Source: Przewalskia tangutica
Lineage: Eukaryota; Streptophyta; Magnoliopsida; Solanales; Solanaceae
Direction: 5' to 3'
NCBI GenBank assembly: GCA_029844215.1
Contig: CM056736.1
Location: forward strand, 57,225,562-57,289,561
Length of the DNA: 64,000 bases
In this document: positions 23,848 to 34,831 of the stretch, piece after piece
Numbering within the stretch: position 1 is the stretch's first letter
How the letters are laid out: every line of letters begins with the position of its first letter
Program-made: the position numbers and the translations under genes
Notes under the pieces: generated by a model
What the model was told of the DNA's origin: nothing
The model's input: the letters and a program-made list of their open reading frames with translations, nothing else
Database searches by the model: none

Positions 23848-24412
23848 ATTAGTGGGACGGACACAGTTCAGTGACGATGGATAAGGTGAAGCTTATCCGG
23901 GGCGACTATTGACAACTTCGAGTCGGCGAAGTCGTATCGAGATCATCGTCATCGGCATGCAGTTTGAGGTTGATGATTGGGTTTTCTGAAGGTGTCACCC
24001 ATGAAGGGTGTGATGAGATTTGGCGAGAAGGAAAGCTCAGCCCAAGGTACATTGGTCCTTATCAGATTGTCCGCAGGGTAGGCAAGGTTGCCTACGAGTT
24101 GGATCTGCCGTCCGATCTGGAGGCAGTGCAGCCGGTGTTCCATGTTTCTATCTTTGAGAGATGTATCGAGGATCCATCTAAGTGCACCGGCAGCGGCGTC
24201 CGTGTGACCGGGGTTATCGTATGAGGAGATTCCCATAGCGATACTTGATCGTCAGGTTAGGCGTCTGCGGACGAAGGATGTGGCTTCCGTCAAGGTCTTA
24301 TGGCGGAACGAGCACAGAGAGGAGATGGCGTGGGAAGCAGAGGAGGACATGAGGCAGAAGTATCCTCACTTATTCCCCACACCTCCAGGTAACTTACTTT
24401 CCTACTTATAAA
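23848..24412 (+). pseudogene. E3 integrase C-terminus with chromodomain
   Basis: It resumes the integrase interrupted by S2: the DKVKLI-like block at 23880, then EVDDWVF-like bases, YIGPYQIVRRVGKVAYELDL (24050-24110), VFHVSIFERCIEDPS, and the chromodomain region from RLRTKDVASVKV (about 24262) through WEAEEDMRQKYPHLFPTP (about 24330-24385). The stop codon lies near 24409. It is close to the E6 protein and belongs to the chromovirus type. Confidence 0.85.
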
Positions 24413-24534
24413 TTTTCATTGACATATATGCTTAAGTGTTGTATTGTGGTCATGTGTGGCATTTGCAAGCTGTTTACGTTATGAGGAACTTTATCGTTAT
24501 CTGTCTTAAGAAGGAACATTCGGGACGAATGTTT

Positions 24535-24549
24535 CTAAGGAGGGGAGAA
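24535..24549 (+). promoter_or_regulatory. Polypurine tract of E3
   Basis: AAGGAGGGGAGAA abuts LTR3, with GGGACGAATGTTTC before it. Confidence 0.85.
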
Positions 24550-25670
24550 TGTTATACCCCGTATTTCCAGAGTATGTATGTGAGGACGTACGTACATTTG
24601 TACAAACCCTAATTAGGTTAAGAATGAACTTGTGAACTTTCAACGGAAAAGATTCCGAACCTTGTGAAGGAAATTCTACGTTTTTAATATTTTTACCAAT
24701 TACGGATTTTTCCGAGAGATGAAATATTTTGGACCAATAGGAGGGCGACACGTGTCACCCCTAGGTGGGCTAGGTTGGCCGATTTTCATTGACAAGTGGC
24801 CAAGACAAGTGGCCAAGTCTTGCAAGATATTTTGTGTGGACAAGTGGCTTGTGGGACCCCCACACACTTGTCCCCAATCTCAACCACACACTTGCCTTCA
24901 TCCTAGCCCTTGGTTGTCCTATATATGCACCCTTTGTTGATGAAATCTTCCACACTTAGATATTTCAAGACTTGAGAAATATTTTCATCTCCCTCCCTCT
25001 CTCCTAGCTCTCGTCGAACACCCCCCCTCTCTAACCTAACCTTGTCCAATAATTCCTAAACTCCTAAGTGTTCTTCCCTAGTGTATTAGGAAGACTATTA
25101 ACCAAAAGTTGGAAAAGATTTCACCCCCTAGCCTCTAAAAGGTCACCTTGGCCGAGAGCTCTTGGAAGTAAAACCTAAGTGTTCTTCACTTGTTTGAGTT
25201 GGTTCTTGAAGAGATGATGGTTAGGAGCTTCTTAGGGTGAGTTGTGGTGGTTTGTAACCTAAAGATTTGGAGCTAAGAATTGCTTGGAGCGACATTAAGT
25301 TCTTGGATAATTTTGGGCTATTTGAGGTAGTGAATCTTAAACCTCTTTGTGATTTGGTCATTATACATTTATTATAAGTATATTATGAATATATAATATA
25401 TGGAGTAAGGTTTGGAAGAGTTGGATCTTGTTAACTTGTTAAAAGAAAGGATTGGCCGTTAGCCATTAAAATGGTAAAAACGTATTCAACGTATCAAACG
25501 TATCTTACTTGTGAAGAAGTAATTAACAAAGTAACTATAACTTATATTAAGAATGGATTATAAGTTGGATGACTAATGAAGTAATTGGATAAGTAAAATG
25601 GACAAAGTTGGCCAAGGACCCCAACTTAAGGACTGTATTTACTTTGGACTGTATTTACTTTATTTTATTT

Positions 25671-25805
25671 AAGGGAAGATTTTTAAATCGCGTTAGTTTG
25701 GGCGTGTGATCCTTTTTAATTATTGTATTGTATTGTTAAGGGAAGATTTTTAAATCGCGTTAGTTTTGGGCGTGTGATCCTTCTTTATATTGTGTAATTA
25801 TTACG
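25671..25805. repeat. Two-copy tandem duplication (67 bp) in LTR3
   Basis: AAGGGAAGATTTTTAAATCG begins at 25671 and again at 25738, both followed by CGTTAGTTT and GGGCGTGTGATCC. The other LTR families carry one related GGAAG...TTTTCCGTAGA element at this place. Confidence 0.85.
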
Positions 25806-26629
25806 CCTTATATATGGCATATATATATTACGGTTATTCGGGCCTTGGAAAGATGGAAAATGAGTAAAAGCGGAAATCTTTAATTTCCGTAGAAAAGGAA
25901 ATCTTACTTAGAAGAGTTCTCGACAAACTAGAAGTTAATCGCGTATTTTGACTATTATAGGTTGACCCTACGCGACATATCCGACTTGGCAAGTGGATTT
26001 AGCCGAGGAGGTATGTGATTCTTCCTATCCTCTTAAGCATGATATTTGTAATATATATATATAGTGCAGACGACGTCGTATGTTGACTAAACTTGGTTTT
26101 ACTTTGATGTCTTTTGACTTGAGTTTTAAAATAATAAGAACCTTGAAATATTTCAAAAAGAGTTATTGGTTTTTAAAAGGCATAAGTGTTATACTAGCTT
26201 TATGGGAAGTTAGGTATAACGACTTAAGAAAGATAAAAGGGACGGTTTACTTATTTGTTTATAAAAGCCTTGTATTAATTTCTGAAGGTGTAGTAGTTGG
26301 TTTGATAAGTAAACATGTTATGATGCTACGTGTGTTAGTGTCTTGTGATGTTGTATAAGGGGGTTACTCTTGTTGAGCTTACGTTGTTTAACGATAAGCC
26401 CGTTGTGCTGGTACTATATCACTTACCCCCCCTTTGACTTGTTATGAGCAGCGGGTTAGCTACCGTCGAGGAATACCTCATGCGGGTCCATGCGACCTAT
26501 GCGGAGATGCGGGAGTTCCAGGATTGATCACTCCGGGTGTGTTACGCCGATGCGAGGAATACCTCATGCGGTCCAGGTGACTATGCGGACTGCGGGAGTC
26601 CAGGATGATGCCGCGGGTTAGCTACCCCC

Positions 26630-29600
26630 TGTTATACCCCGTATTTCCAGAGTATGTACGTGGGGACGTACGTAGAAAAGTTTGAACTTAAAGTAGACTT
26701 GGCCGAAAATATTTTGTGCACAACACCCGATTAGAGTCGTTTTTCGACGAAACGTTTTACTAAGCTTGCGAAGGGAAAATTCCGGCTATGTCATTTATAT
26801 TTTTTGCGGATTTTTCCGAGAGACGAAACATTTTGGACCAACGGGAGGGTGACATGTGTCACCCTCACATTGGAAGCAATTGGGGCGGCAATTGGACGAT
26901 TGGGGTCAAGGGAGTAGGTAGGATATTTTGTGATATTTGTGTGGTAGATGGATAAGGTACACATGGATGAATCTTGACCCTACACTTGCCTTGCACTTGG
27001 CATGATCTTGGCCATTGGTTGGCCATTGCTTGACCTATAAATACCCCCTTAGTTGAAGACATTTCTTCATCCACAAACCATTTTCTAAGTCTTGAAAATC
27101 CCTTCCCCCTCTTGGTAGTGTTTCGTCCAAACACCCCCCCTCCCCCTTGGTGAGGCCCCTTGGCCGAGAGCCCCTCCCCCCTTGGCCGAAAGTACCCCCC
27201 TCCTCCTAGGGGAGCTAGCCGTGGGGTACCCCCCCTACCTTGAGTTGTTTTCGTAAAATACACCCCCCTCTTGGTAGAAATACTCTCCAAGTAATGTTAC
27301 TATACCAAAATACCTTGGCCTAAATACCTTGTAGTATTCAGGTTACACTTATCTGAAAAGCCGAAATACTATTATACTTCCCTTGATACAAAACACAACC
27401 ACAGGAAAATCTTCATAGCCGGTTGAAGTATTAAGTAGAAGTTGCATAGAACTTCTGGGGGTTGTTTGGAGCGGGTTGGAGCACCCGGAGTAGGAGCTAA
27501 GCGTTGCTCAGGATCGACATTTAACTTGGATAATTATGGGCTCATCGAGGTAATTATCTTGTCTCCCTTTTGTAATTAGAATTTGCATACTATTGAAGTA
27601 TAAGAATAAGTATAAGTATATACAAGGAAAGTATATAAGAAGGGAATTGAACTGTACTTACATGGGTGTATTCTGATGAACTTGTGAAGTTTGACGGGTA
27701 GGGAAGTGCTGCCCAATTTTCCGTAGAATCTTGTATCTAGATTTATTCTACCGAGTAGTCTAGACATTGATAGACTGCATAACCTTTATAGGTCGAATGT
27801 TCTGCGAGTAGCATGTTCTACTTGAAGGTGGACAAGGCTAGCCGGGTTTTAGCCTTGGAGCATTTTGCTACTAGTCGATAATCGTCGCGAGGTATGTGAT
27901 TCTTCCTAAACTCTTGAGCATGATATTTTAAAAAATATATAGTACGGTAGACGTACGTGTGTTAACTGAATAATAATTACGGCAATGTCTTTTGACTTAA
28001 GCCTGAATAATCTTGAAGTATTTCAAAAAAATACTGAATCATTTTTTTAACAGAAGAGTAATACTTGGTTTTAAAAGCTTAAGAGTTATACTAGCTTTAT
28101 GGGAAGTTAGGTATAACGGCTTAAGAAAGATAAAAGGAATGGTTTATCGACTTTAAGAAGATTAAGAGACTTAATCTTAAAAAGATAAGAGACTTGACTT
28201 GGTTAATTAATATGAATTTTTGTGTGAAACCTCATTCGTGAGAAATGAGTACTTGGTTTTTAAAAGCAATAACGTTTCTTGATTTGGAAATCAGAATAAG
28301 GATCGAACAAACCACCACAGCGCTAATACAGGGAAATGTATTGACTAATAAAGTATTATTAAAACCAGTAGGAACTTCCATCTGCATAGAAGCTAAGATG
28401 AGACAAATGATATTACATTTCCTAGATCATGCATTTCTTGTAATAAGATTGTTATGAACAAGAATAACCTACTCACACATAAGGTATATGTTTCTCAAAT
28501 TGTTTTAAAGGATTAAAACTATGAACTACGAAACCTTTCGAAAATGAGGAACTTGAGTAATTGAAATTAGGCAAACTTGAAACGTTTGGAAAAGAATGTT
28601 GTTACTTGATTTTACAAAGAGAAGTGTTTTGATTTACTTCAAAAGATAATCACTTTATTTTCATATACTACGGGTATTGTGTGACTTTTGTGAAAGTAAC
28701 GTATCTTTTAAAGAGTTAATGTATGAAGTACTTTGGGGATAAAAACCCGATCTTGTTAATCATATAGTAGAAAGTACCTTGTGTGTATAACTTGATTGTG
28801 TTGGTTTGTGATAGCCTTGTAATACTTTCTTGTTGATTTGTTAAGTAAACATGCTAGGATGCTACGTGTGTTAGTATCTTGTGATGTTTGTGTAAAGGGG
28901 TTTCCGCCATTTGCGCTTAAGTTGTTTAACTATCACCGTAGTTATGTTGGTATTGTACCACTCGCGACATGTTTCGGAGGTTAAGGCGCCTCCGTCTGGG
29001 GTAGACTTCGGTGATGCAGGACCGTGATTCGAGAATACCTCATGCGGGTCGAGGGACTATGCGAGCTACGAGTTCGAGTTAGTGTGCGGCCTTTATGGTC
29101 ATGCGATGCATGTGGCCATGCGGATGCGAGTCGAGCGGATGCCGGAGTAGCTACCCTCGATGCGGGGTTATACCTCATGCGGGCCTATGAGGTTGGCCTA
29201 TCTTGAGCTGCGAGGAGTTCGAGCTGAAACGCGCATTGAATCTGCGGGCGTGTGACCGGCTTTGATCATGTGACTGCAGACAGATCTCATGATACGATTT
29301 ATGACCTTGTTAGTACTATGGGTGTTAGTAGTCGGCTATGCCTTCGTACTTACCTCATGCGGTTTTATTAGAACACAGTGGGACACGGTGTTCGTATGTA
29401 TTCCTTGGTGCTTTTATATCATGGCTCGCGGTGAGAAGGTATTCCACGGGCATGATTGATGTTGTGGGCATGAGATCCATAGTTATATTTGAGTGATGAC
29501 TTGAGGCGTGAGTCACGACTTGACATATGGCTTATTTATTGTGAATCGTAGTTTGGTTATCATACATGTCTCTGCTTTACATAGACTACTATGATTTCAT

Positions 29601-30039
29601 TTCTGATATTTTGATTTCACATACTTGGTACTGTTATCGACCTCGCCCGGGCTGCGTTCATCTGCGCGGTAGAGTACACGGTGTTGATCCTCGCTCTTAG
29701 GAGTCACGATTCGGCGTATGGAAGCTCCGTTTCTCGGAGGCTTATCGGTGGTATAGTCCCTGTCGTTGTAGGTATTTACATTCGGGGTATGGCGGGGCCC
29801 CGTCCGCCATTGTTGTCATATCATTCTTAGAGTGCAGTAATGCTTGTTGTGGGCGAGTTGTAATAAGGATGTAGCTATTCGATTTTAAATTGATTTATAT
29901 ATATGCGAAAAGGCAAGTTTTCTCAATTCGTTTCTTACTTCATAATATTTTCATGTCTTGTTTTATGTTCGTGATTACTCGATGTATGGCTACTTGGGTG
30001 TCGGGTAAGGCACGATCCGCGGGCAGGTTGGTCGTGACA
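26630..30039 (+). mobile_element. S3: solo LTR (family A) inside LTR3
   Basis: A complete 3.41 kb LTR from TGTTATACCCCG to GTCGTGACA. The TATA box is at 27036-27043, a G-rich/C-rich run at 27130-27270, and hairpin H1 at 28085-28117. The right flank is CCGTC and the left flank ends CCCCC, so the target duplication is not clean. The host sequence continues in the CATGCGG island on both sides, supporting a simple insertion. Confidence 0.88.
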
Positions 30040-31282
30040 CCGTCTGATGAGTACCTCATGCGGGTCCGAGGGACCTATGCGGACTACGGTAGTCCAGGAT
30101 TAGGCTCGCATAATGATACTATGGGCGATTGGCCTTGCTTCGATCATTAGCAGCCTAGAAAAGACCAGTTATGTTACATGTATTTTGCTCTTGTTTATGC
30201 CGTGGCATTATGTGCAGTTAAGTTGGGTTGTTTCGTACATATCTGTGAACTTGTTTTAAAATGTTATAATTTCATTCAGTACTTTACAGTTTCACATACT
30301 TAGTACATTGTCTTGACCTCCTTGAGGCTGCGTTAAATCTGCGGTAAGGAAGCAGTGCTAGATCCGCATCCTTAGGATCTTTACTTTGGTGTCAGGAGCT
30401 CCATCTTCTCCGGAGGCTCGACTTTTGGGTATGATCTCCCTGTTGTTGTAGATAGTTTTGTACATTCAGGGTATGGCGGGGCCCTGTCCCGCCATAGTTG
30501 TTTACTTCCTTAGAGGTCTGTAGTCCTGTTGTAAAGGTCGGGATGTAACTGTTCACTTTGGGTATATATATATACATGCCGAAAGGTAACTTTTCTTGGA
30601 TAAACTGTCTTTCATTTTATACTGTTTCATGTCATGATTTTATTTCCGCTGGTTACTCTGATGTATGTCTACTTGGGTGCCCGGGGTAAGGCACCAGTCA
30701 CGGGCCCGGGATCGGGTCGTGACAAAAGGTATGTGAACTATCTCCTCTTCTAGCATGATTCCTTAAGATAAAGAAAGTATGTCCTACTCCTTAAATGATC
30801 CATTCCGTGGTTGTATTTGGATTGCCTAAAATAGAATTTGTCCTATGTACTTCCTTGATTGTACTTTGATGTTTAAATTGTAAGTTGTATAATCCATTGC
30901 CTTAGTGAAGATTGGATTCTTAAGAGTGAAAGTATTTTACTTAAAGTACATAGAGTCTTGAAAAGGAAGTGGTTTCCAAACCTTTTGGCTAGTGCCTTAG
31001 TTCCAAAACCTAAGGGTTGTTATAATGACTTTAGGGGAGTTAAAGGAGTGATTTACTTAATTGGTTTAAAAGAGGAGAAATGGCATGATTTAAGAGAAGT
31101 AACTTGTTTTAAAGGTGTGAGTTACTTGAGGTTTAAAAGTAGAAGAAACTTGTTTTCTAAATATTAAGAGACTTGAAGTATTTTGAAAGTTAAGAACTTG
31201 ATTAGTAAGTATGTGATACTTGGTTTTAAAAGTATAAGTCTCTTAGTTATAAAAGGAATGAATGTGTCTAAAACCGTAAAGG

Positions 31283-31315
31283 GTTATAACGGCTTTATGG
31301 GAAGTTGGTTATAAC
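31283..31315 (+). other. Hairpin H1, family B version
   Basis: Stem GTTATAAC (31283-31290) and GTTATAAC (31308-31315) around the loop GGCTTTATGGGAAGTTG. Confidence 0.75.
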
Positions 31316-31462
31316 GTCTTTATGGAAGGTTAAGAAAGTTGTCTATTTTGATTAATGGGCATAAGTTGCCTAGATTGTGAAAATTTGAAGTTACTTGATT
31401 TCAAGCTTTGAAATGAGTTTTCTAAAAGTGTAGTAACTTACTTTGAAAAATAGACACACCTT

Positions 31463-31483
31463 GATACTACGGGTGTTAGTATC
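31463..31483 (+). other. Hairpin H2, family B version
   Basis: Stem GATACTA / TAGTATC, loop CGGGTGT. Family A keeps ACTACGGGTATT in the loop but uses a more distant AAGTCAC / GTGACTT stem (for example near 38450-38470). Confidence 0.65.
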
Positions 31484-31929
31484 TTGGGGTTTTACATAAA
31501 AAGGAGTCTTTTGAAAAGAATGTACGTACGTAGTACTTTGGCTTGTTTAATTGAGAATTATTCAATAAGTGCCTTGAGTTTATAAAATGAAAGTCTAGAG
31601 ATTTTATGAACTTGCCTATGTGTGCTAGTGATAGCCTTTGAGTGCAAGTATTATATTTTTGCGCTGCCGCGACTCTCGGTTGGAGGGTCGGCTGTCTTGT
31701 TGTAAGTTTACTTGGACGTACCGACGGTGATGTGGGATTCCACGGGTATGCTTCCATTATTTGTATTACTTCTTGGACATGCTTATACGATGTGGGATTC
31801 CGGGGCATGTGACCAGGAGGCGGGTTAGATTCCCGGATTTGTTTGTATTACCCCATGGTCATGCTTATACGATGTGGGATTAGGCATGCGACCACGTGGG
31901 ATATTTTTATTCCATGGATTCGCCCTCAT

Positions 31930-32230
31930 GAGATTTAGTAGCGCAGTGGATCAGTAGTTATCTTTCGTACTTGCCCCGTCGATTGTTGACGGCCGAATCA
32001 GTAGTTGGCTTTTCGTATTTGCCGTCGATTCTATTACGATTTGGTACAGTGAGCTCCGGTAGATAGCTTCGCTTGCCCGGCCATATCTCGTGACGGCATT
32101 TGGATCAGTAGTTAGCTTTCGTACTTGCCCCGTCGATTGTTAGCAGTGAATCCGTAGTTGGCTTCGTACTTGCCGTCAGTTTATGATGCAGCTGGATCCG
32201 TGGTTCGTTTTCCTACTTGCCCGTCTGAGT
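31930..32230. repeat. Degenerate repeats in the family B LTR
   Basis: Five or six decayed units share GATCAGTAGTT, TTTCGTACTTGCC and CCGTCGATT, spaced roughly 45-70 bp. The GC-rich island occupies the same relative position as the CATGCGG islands of family A. Confidence 0.65.
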
Positions 32231-32910
32231 TTTAGGACACAGGTGGGACTTGGTGTTCATGTATGCCTATTGGTGTTATATTATATCATGGACTGCCGGC
32301 AGTGAGGAAGGATTCCACAGGCATGGTTGATATTATGGGCGTGAGACCCATAGTTATATTTGAGTAGTGACTTTGAGGGCATGCGTCCCTGACTTGATAT
32401 GACTGCTTATGTATTGTGTACTGTAGTCGGCTATCATACATGTCTCTGTTTGTATAGATTTGTGATTTCATTCTGATATTTTGATTTCACATACTTGCAT
32501 TCTTCTTGACCTCCTTGAAGTGCGTTACATCCGCAGTTTAGGTACCTTGATTTGGTGATCTGCAGTGTAGGACCACCTTGAGTTTTGGATAGCTCCATCA
32601 GGAGTTTATCTTTTTGGTATAGATCCTTCAAGATGCACTTTTATGCGATTATGGGTACGGCGGGGCCTTGTCCCGTCATAGTTCAGTATAACTCTTAGAT
32701 GTCTGTATTCATATGTGGGATTGGACTCGTGTACAGTGTAGTGTCTTTTGATTATGTATATTATATGGGAGCCTTGTCGGCTTTGCCCCTGCACATACGT
32801 TGGTAAAAAAAAAATGTTATTTAAATTCCGCAGTTTACTTGTGTCAGTTAGGTAGAAGGGTGCCCAGGTAGGGCACCAGTCACGGGCTCGGGGTTCGGGG
32901 CGTGACAGAG

Positions 32911-32922
32911 TGGTATCAGAGC
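32911..32922 (+). promoter_or_regulatory. Primer binding site of E4
   Basis: A perfect TGGTATCAGAGC, three bases after the LTR, complementary to the 3' end of initiator-Met tRNA. Confidence 0.95.
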
Positions 32923-33112
32923 AGTCAGTCCTCGGAATGTCTACAGACCGTGTCTAGTAGAGTCTTGATTATCGGTGTGTTGCGCGCCACACCCATAAAC
33001 AGGAGGCTACAGGACATTTAGGAGTTGGTTTCTATTTTTCTCACTCTGAGATCGTGCCATAGAGCTGTGTTGTTAAGATAATTCCTCTCTGACGCATTAT
33101 TATGTTACAGCC

Positions 33113-34015
33113 ATGCCTCCAATGAGGGCAACAGTCGCCCAGAAGGGCAAAGGAGTAGCAGGAGCTACCAGTCAGACTCAGAGAGTTGATAGGGCTCGTG
33201 CCCAAGGTATACCGGATATTGTGCCGCAGTCGGCGAGTTCTTCTCGCGCCAGTTTTGAGGCCCAGCACGAGCCTCCAGTTTCTCGATTAGGAGAAGACTA
33301 TAGGGTCATGAGGAAGGCGTGATGTTATTGACCAAGATAAGCGGTGCTACGATTTCATCAGCGGGAGGTTATTCGGCCGATGCAGCAGTGTACGAGAGGG
33401 TAGAGGCAACGCGGGAATCAGCGTAAGAGGCTAGACCGGTTGGTTATCCGGTGAGTTTTTGGACGACCTCGGCGAGTGAGATATTCGTCCCAGCCTACCC
33501 AGTACATACCCCCGCAGCCCACAAGTGAGAGATATGACCCCACAAGGTATTTAGGAGCCGGTCCAAGCTCCAGAGGTCGAGGTTCTCAGAGGAGCAGAGG
33601 ATTTTCTCAGTCGAGGCCACCTATTCCTCAGTGTTTCCAATGTAGTAAGCGTCATTTGGGGAAATGTCGTCATGGCACAGGTGTTTGTTATTATTGTGAC
33701 CGTCCGACCTGGCGGCTGGAATGTCTGTTAGAAAGAGCACCGATAGGTGGCTCGACTATGAGGCAGTAGTTGGTTCCCTTTCCTCCAGGTTGTGTCCCCG
33801 AGCGGGGTGTTGGATGTCGGCCAGTAGTGGTAGAGTCGAGTGGGTTTATGGTTCTGGCGGTCCTTGAACCGCATATATGGCGTGACTACGGGCGAGATCG
33901 GGAGGCGACATCGCATGGGGTTACAGGTATATCTCGATTCTTTTGAATCATACGTGCATTGATAGATTCAGATTTCGCCCTAGCATATATGTTTTCCCTT
34001 TGTTGCTGTAAGTGA
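33113..34015 (+). pseudogene. E4 gag with zinc knuckle and protease stub
   Basis: The start codon at 33113 opens MPPMRATVAQKGKGVAGATS, continuous to 33322. A second open stretch (33476-33769) holds the C-terminal part: QCFQCSKRHLGKC and CYYCDRPTWRLECL, the latter a CCHC knuckle with its His replaced. Near 33960 ALIDSDFALAYM is a decayed protease site (DSG read as DSD). The central gag core is deleted or badly worn between 33322 and 33476. A pyrimidine-rich tract ending TTATGTTACAG lies two bases before the start codon. Confidence 0.8.
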
Positions 34016-34019
34016 TAGT

Positions 34020-34800
34020 ACCCCCAGAGGTAGGAATACTTTGATTAGTAAAGTGAAAAGTTAAGAATGTTGACGAGAATGGTAAGTGAACTGAGACTAT
34101 AGTTGTGTAGAGTTCACAAGTAGTAATTGCCCATGTGATGTAAGACCAATAGGGAAGATTGTACAGTAGAAATACTTTGGCTTATGTGACGAACCTCTAG
34201 TGAATAGGGGGATAGGGTGAGAAGTACCTTGAGATAAGAGAAAGATTTATTTCAGACTAAAAATGAGAAGTTAAGTATGACGATGAGTCGGGTTATGGAC
34301 TCATTTCGGGTCAACCGGAAGTATGGAATGGGGTGATGTCAATTAGATATGGTCCCGCGATATGATACGGTCACGAGGATGCAAGGCCCAAGTTTAGTTA
34401 ATTGTTGTACGAGTTTGTGGACGCGTGAATCAGGTCGTAAGGACCGAGAAGAGCCTTAGCGGAAATTCAGATAGCACGATGGCCAAGTTGGGATAGTAAC
34501 TCCAAGGATCGGAGAACAAAATCAATATTTGAAATTTTGTACGTATGCTAAATAAGTTTAGAAGTACGAGAAAGTATGACAAGTAAGAAAATAAAGGAAC
34601 CTCTAAGGATCCCGTGTTTTAGAAGACTGTAACCTTCGAGTTTTGTGAGAAGGGGTCGCGGACGGAAGGTCCATTGATATGTTTACGTATGTTAGGTGGT
34701 GGCCATGTGTGGCATCGTTGGTCTTGCGGAGTATTGACTGTTAGGTATAGTATAGAGACTGTGCCGGAGTTTGTATAACTTGACAACCGACTAAGAACAT
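34020..34800 (+). other. E4 spacer (non-coding)
   Basis: No conserved reading frame is seen. The section 34330-34540 aligns with the E5 spacer (GGTCACGAGG, AGGCCCAAGTTTAG, GTGGACGCGT) and with E1 and E7. A second section (34640-34790) is A/G-rich and leads to the GGGGACGAATGTTTC motif. Confidence 0.65.
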
Positions 34801-34818
34801 TCGGGGACGAATGTTTCT

Positions 34819-34831
34819 AAGGGGGGAAGAA
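34819..34831 (+). promoter_or_regulatory. Polypurine tract of E4
   Basis: AAGGGGGGAAGAA ends at the start of the 3' LTR. Confidence 0.9.

Larger units (their letters stand above)
17467..24549 (+). mobile_element. E3: truncated Ty3/gypsy (Tekay) element, gag-pol remnant
   Basis: A collinear series of gag zinc knuckle, protease, reverse transcriptase, RNase H and integrase runs to 20442, continues after solo LTR S2 at 23848, and ends in a polypurine tract and LTR3. Its own 5' LTR, primer site and most of gag are missing. With S2 removed the coding part is about 3.7 kb. Frames are broken often, so it is not autonomous as read. Confidence 0.85.
24550..30724 (+). repeat. LTR3, 3' LTR of E3, interrupted by S3
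   Basis: It starts TGTTATACCCCG and ends GTCGTGACA at 30724. Without S3 it is about 2.77 kb, shorter than family A. Its first 1.5 kb is diverged from family A, while the last 690 bp (30040-30724) is close to LTR1/LTR2: a mosaic LTR. A TATATA box lies near 24918. A donor-like GAG|GTAGTG is at 25327 and hairpin H1 at 26188-26220. After its end AAAGG follows, joining E4's 5' LTR; the uninterrupted E4 sequence is near 44585. Confidence 0.85.
30725..32907 (+). repeat. 5' LTR of E4, right part (family B LTR)
   Basis: This LTR is distinct from family A. It matches the pieces at 44575-44892 and 56645-56896 of E4's 3' LTR. It ends GCGTGACA at 32907. Hairpin H1 is at 31283-31315 and hairpin H2 at 31463-31483. 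The left part lies outside the window because the whole block up to 30724 is inserted here. Confidence 0.88.
32908..34831 (+). mobile_element. E4 interior: non-autonomous Ty3/gypsy element
   Basis: Between the family B LTRs lie a perfect primer site, gag, a protease stub, a spacer and a polypurine tract: only 1.9 kb. Reverse transcriptase, RNase H and integrase are absent. E4 is the outermost element in the window because its LTRs host all the other insertions. The 3' LTR begins TGTTACACCCCG at 34832. Confidence 0.85.

Noticed and set aside
32800..32815. A run near the end of E4's 5' LTR as a retroposon tail
   Set aside because: LTR sequence continues on both sides, and the minus-strand family B LTR at 56970-56990 has the same run, so it is part of the LTR.
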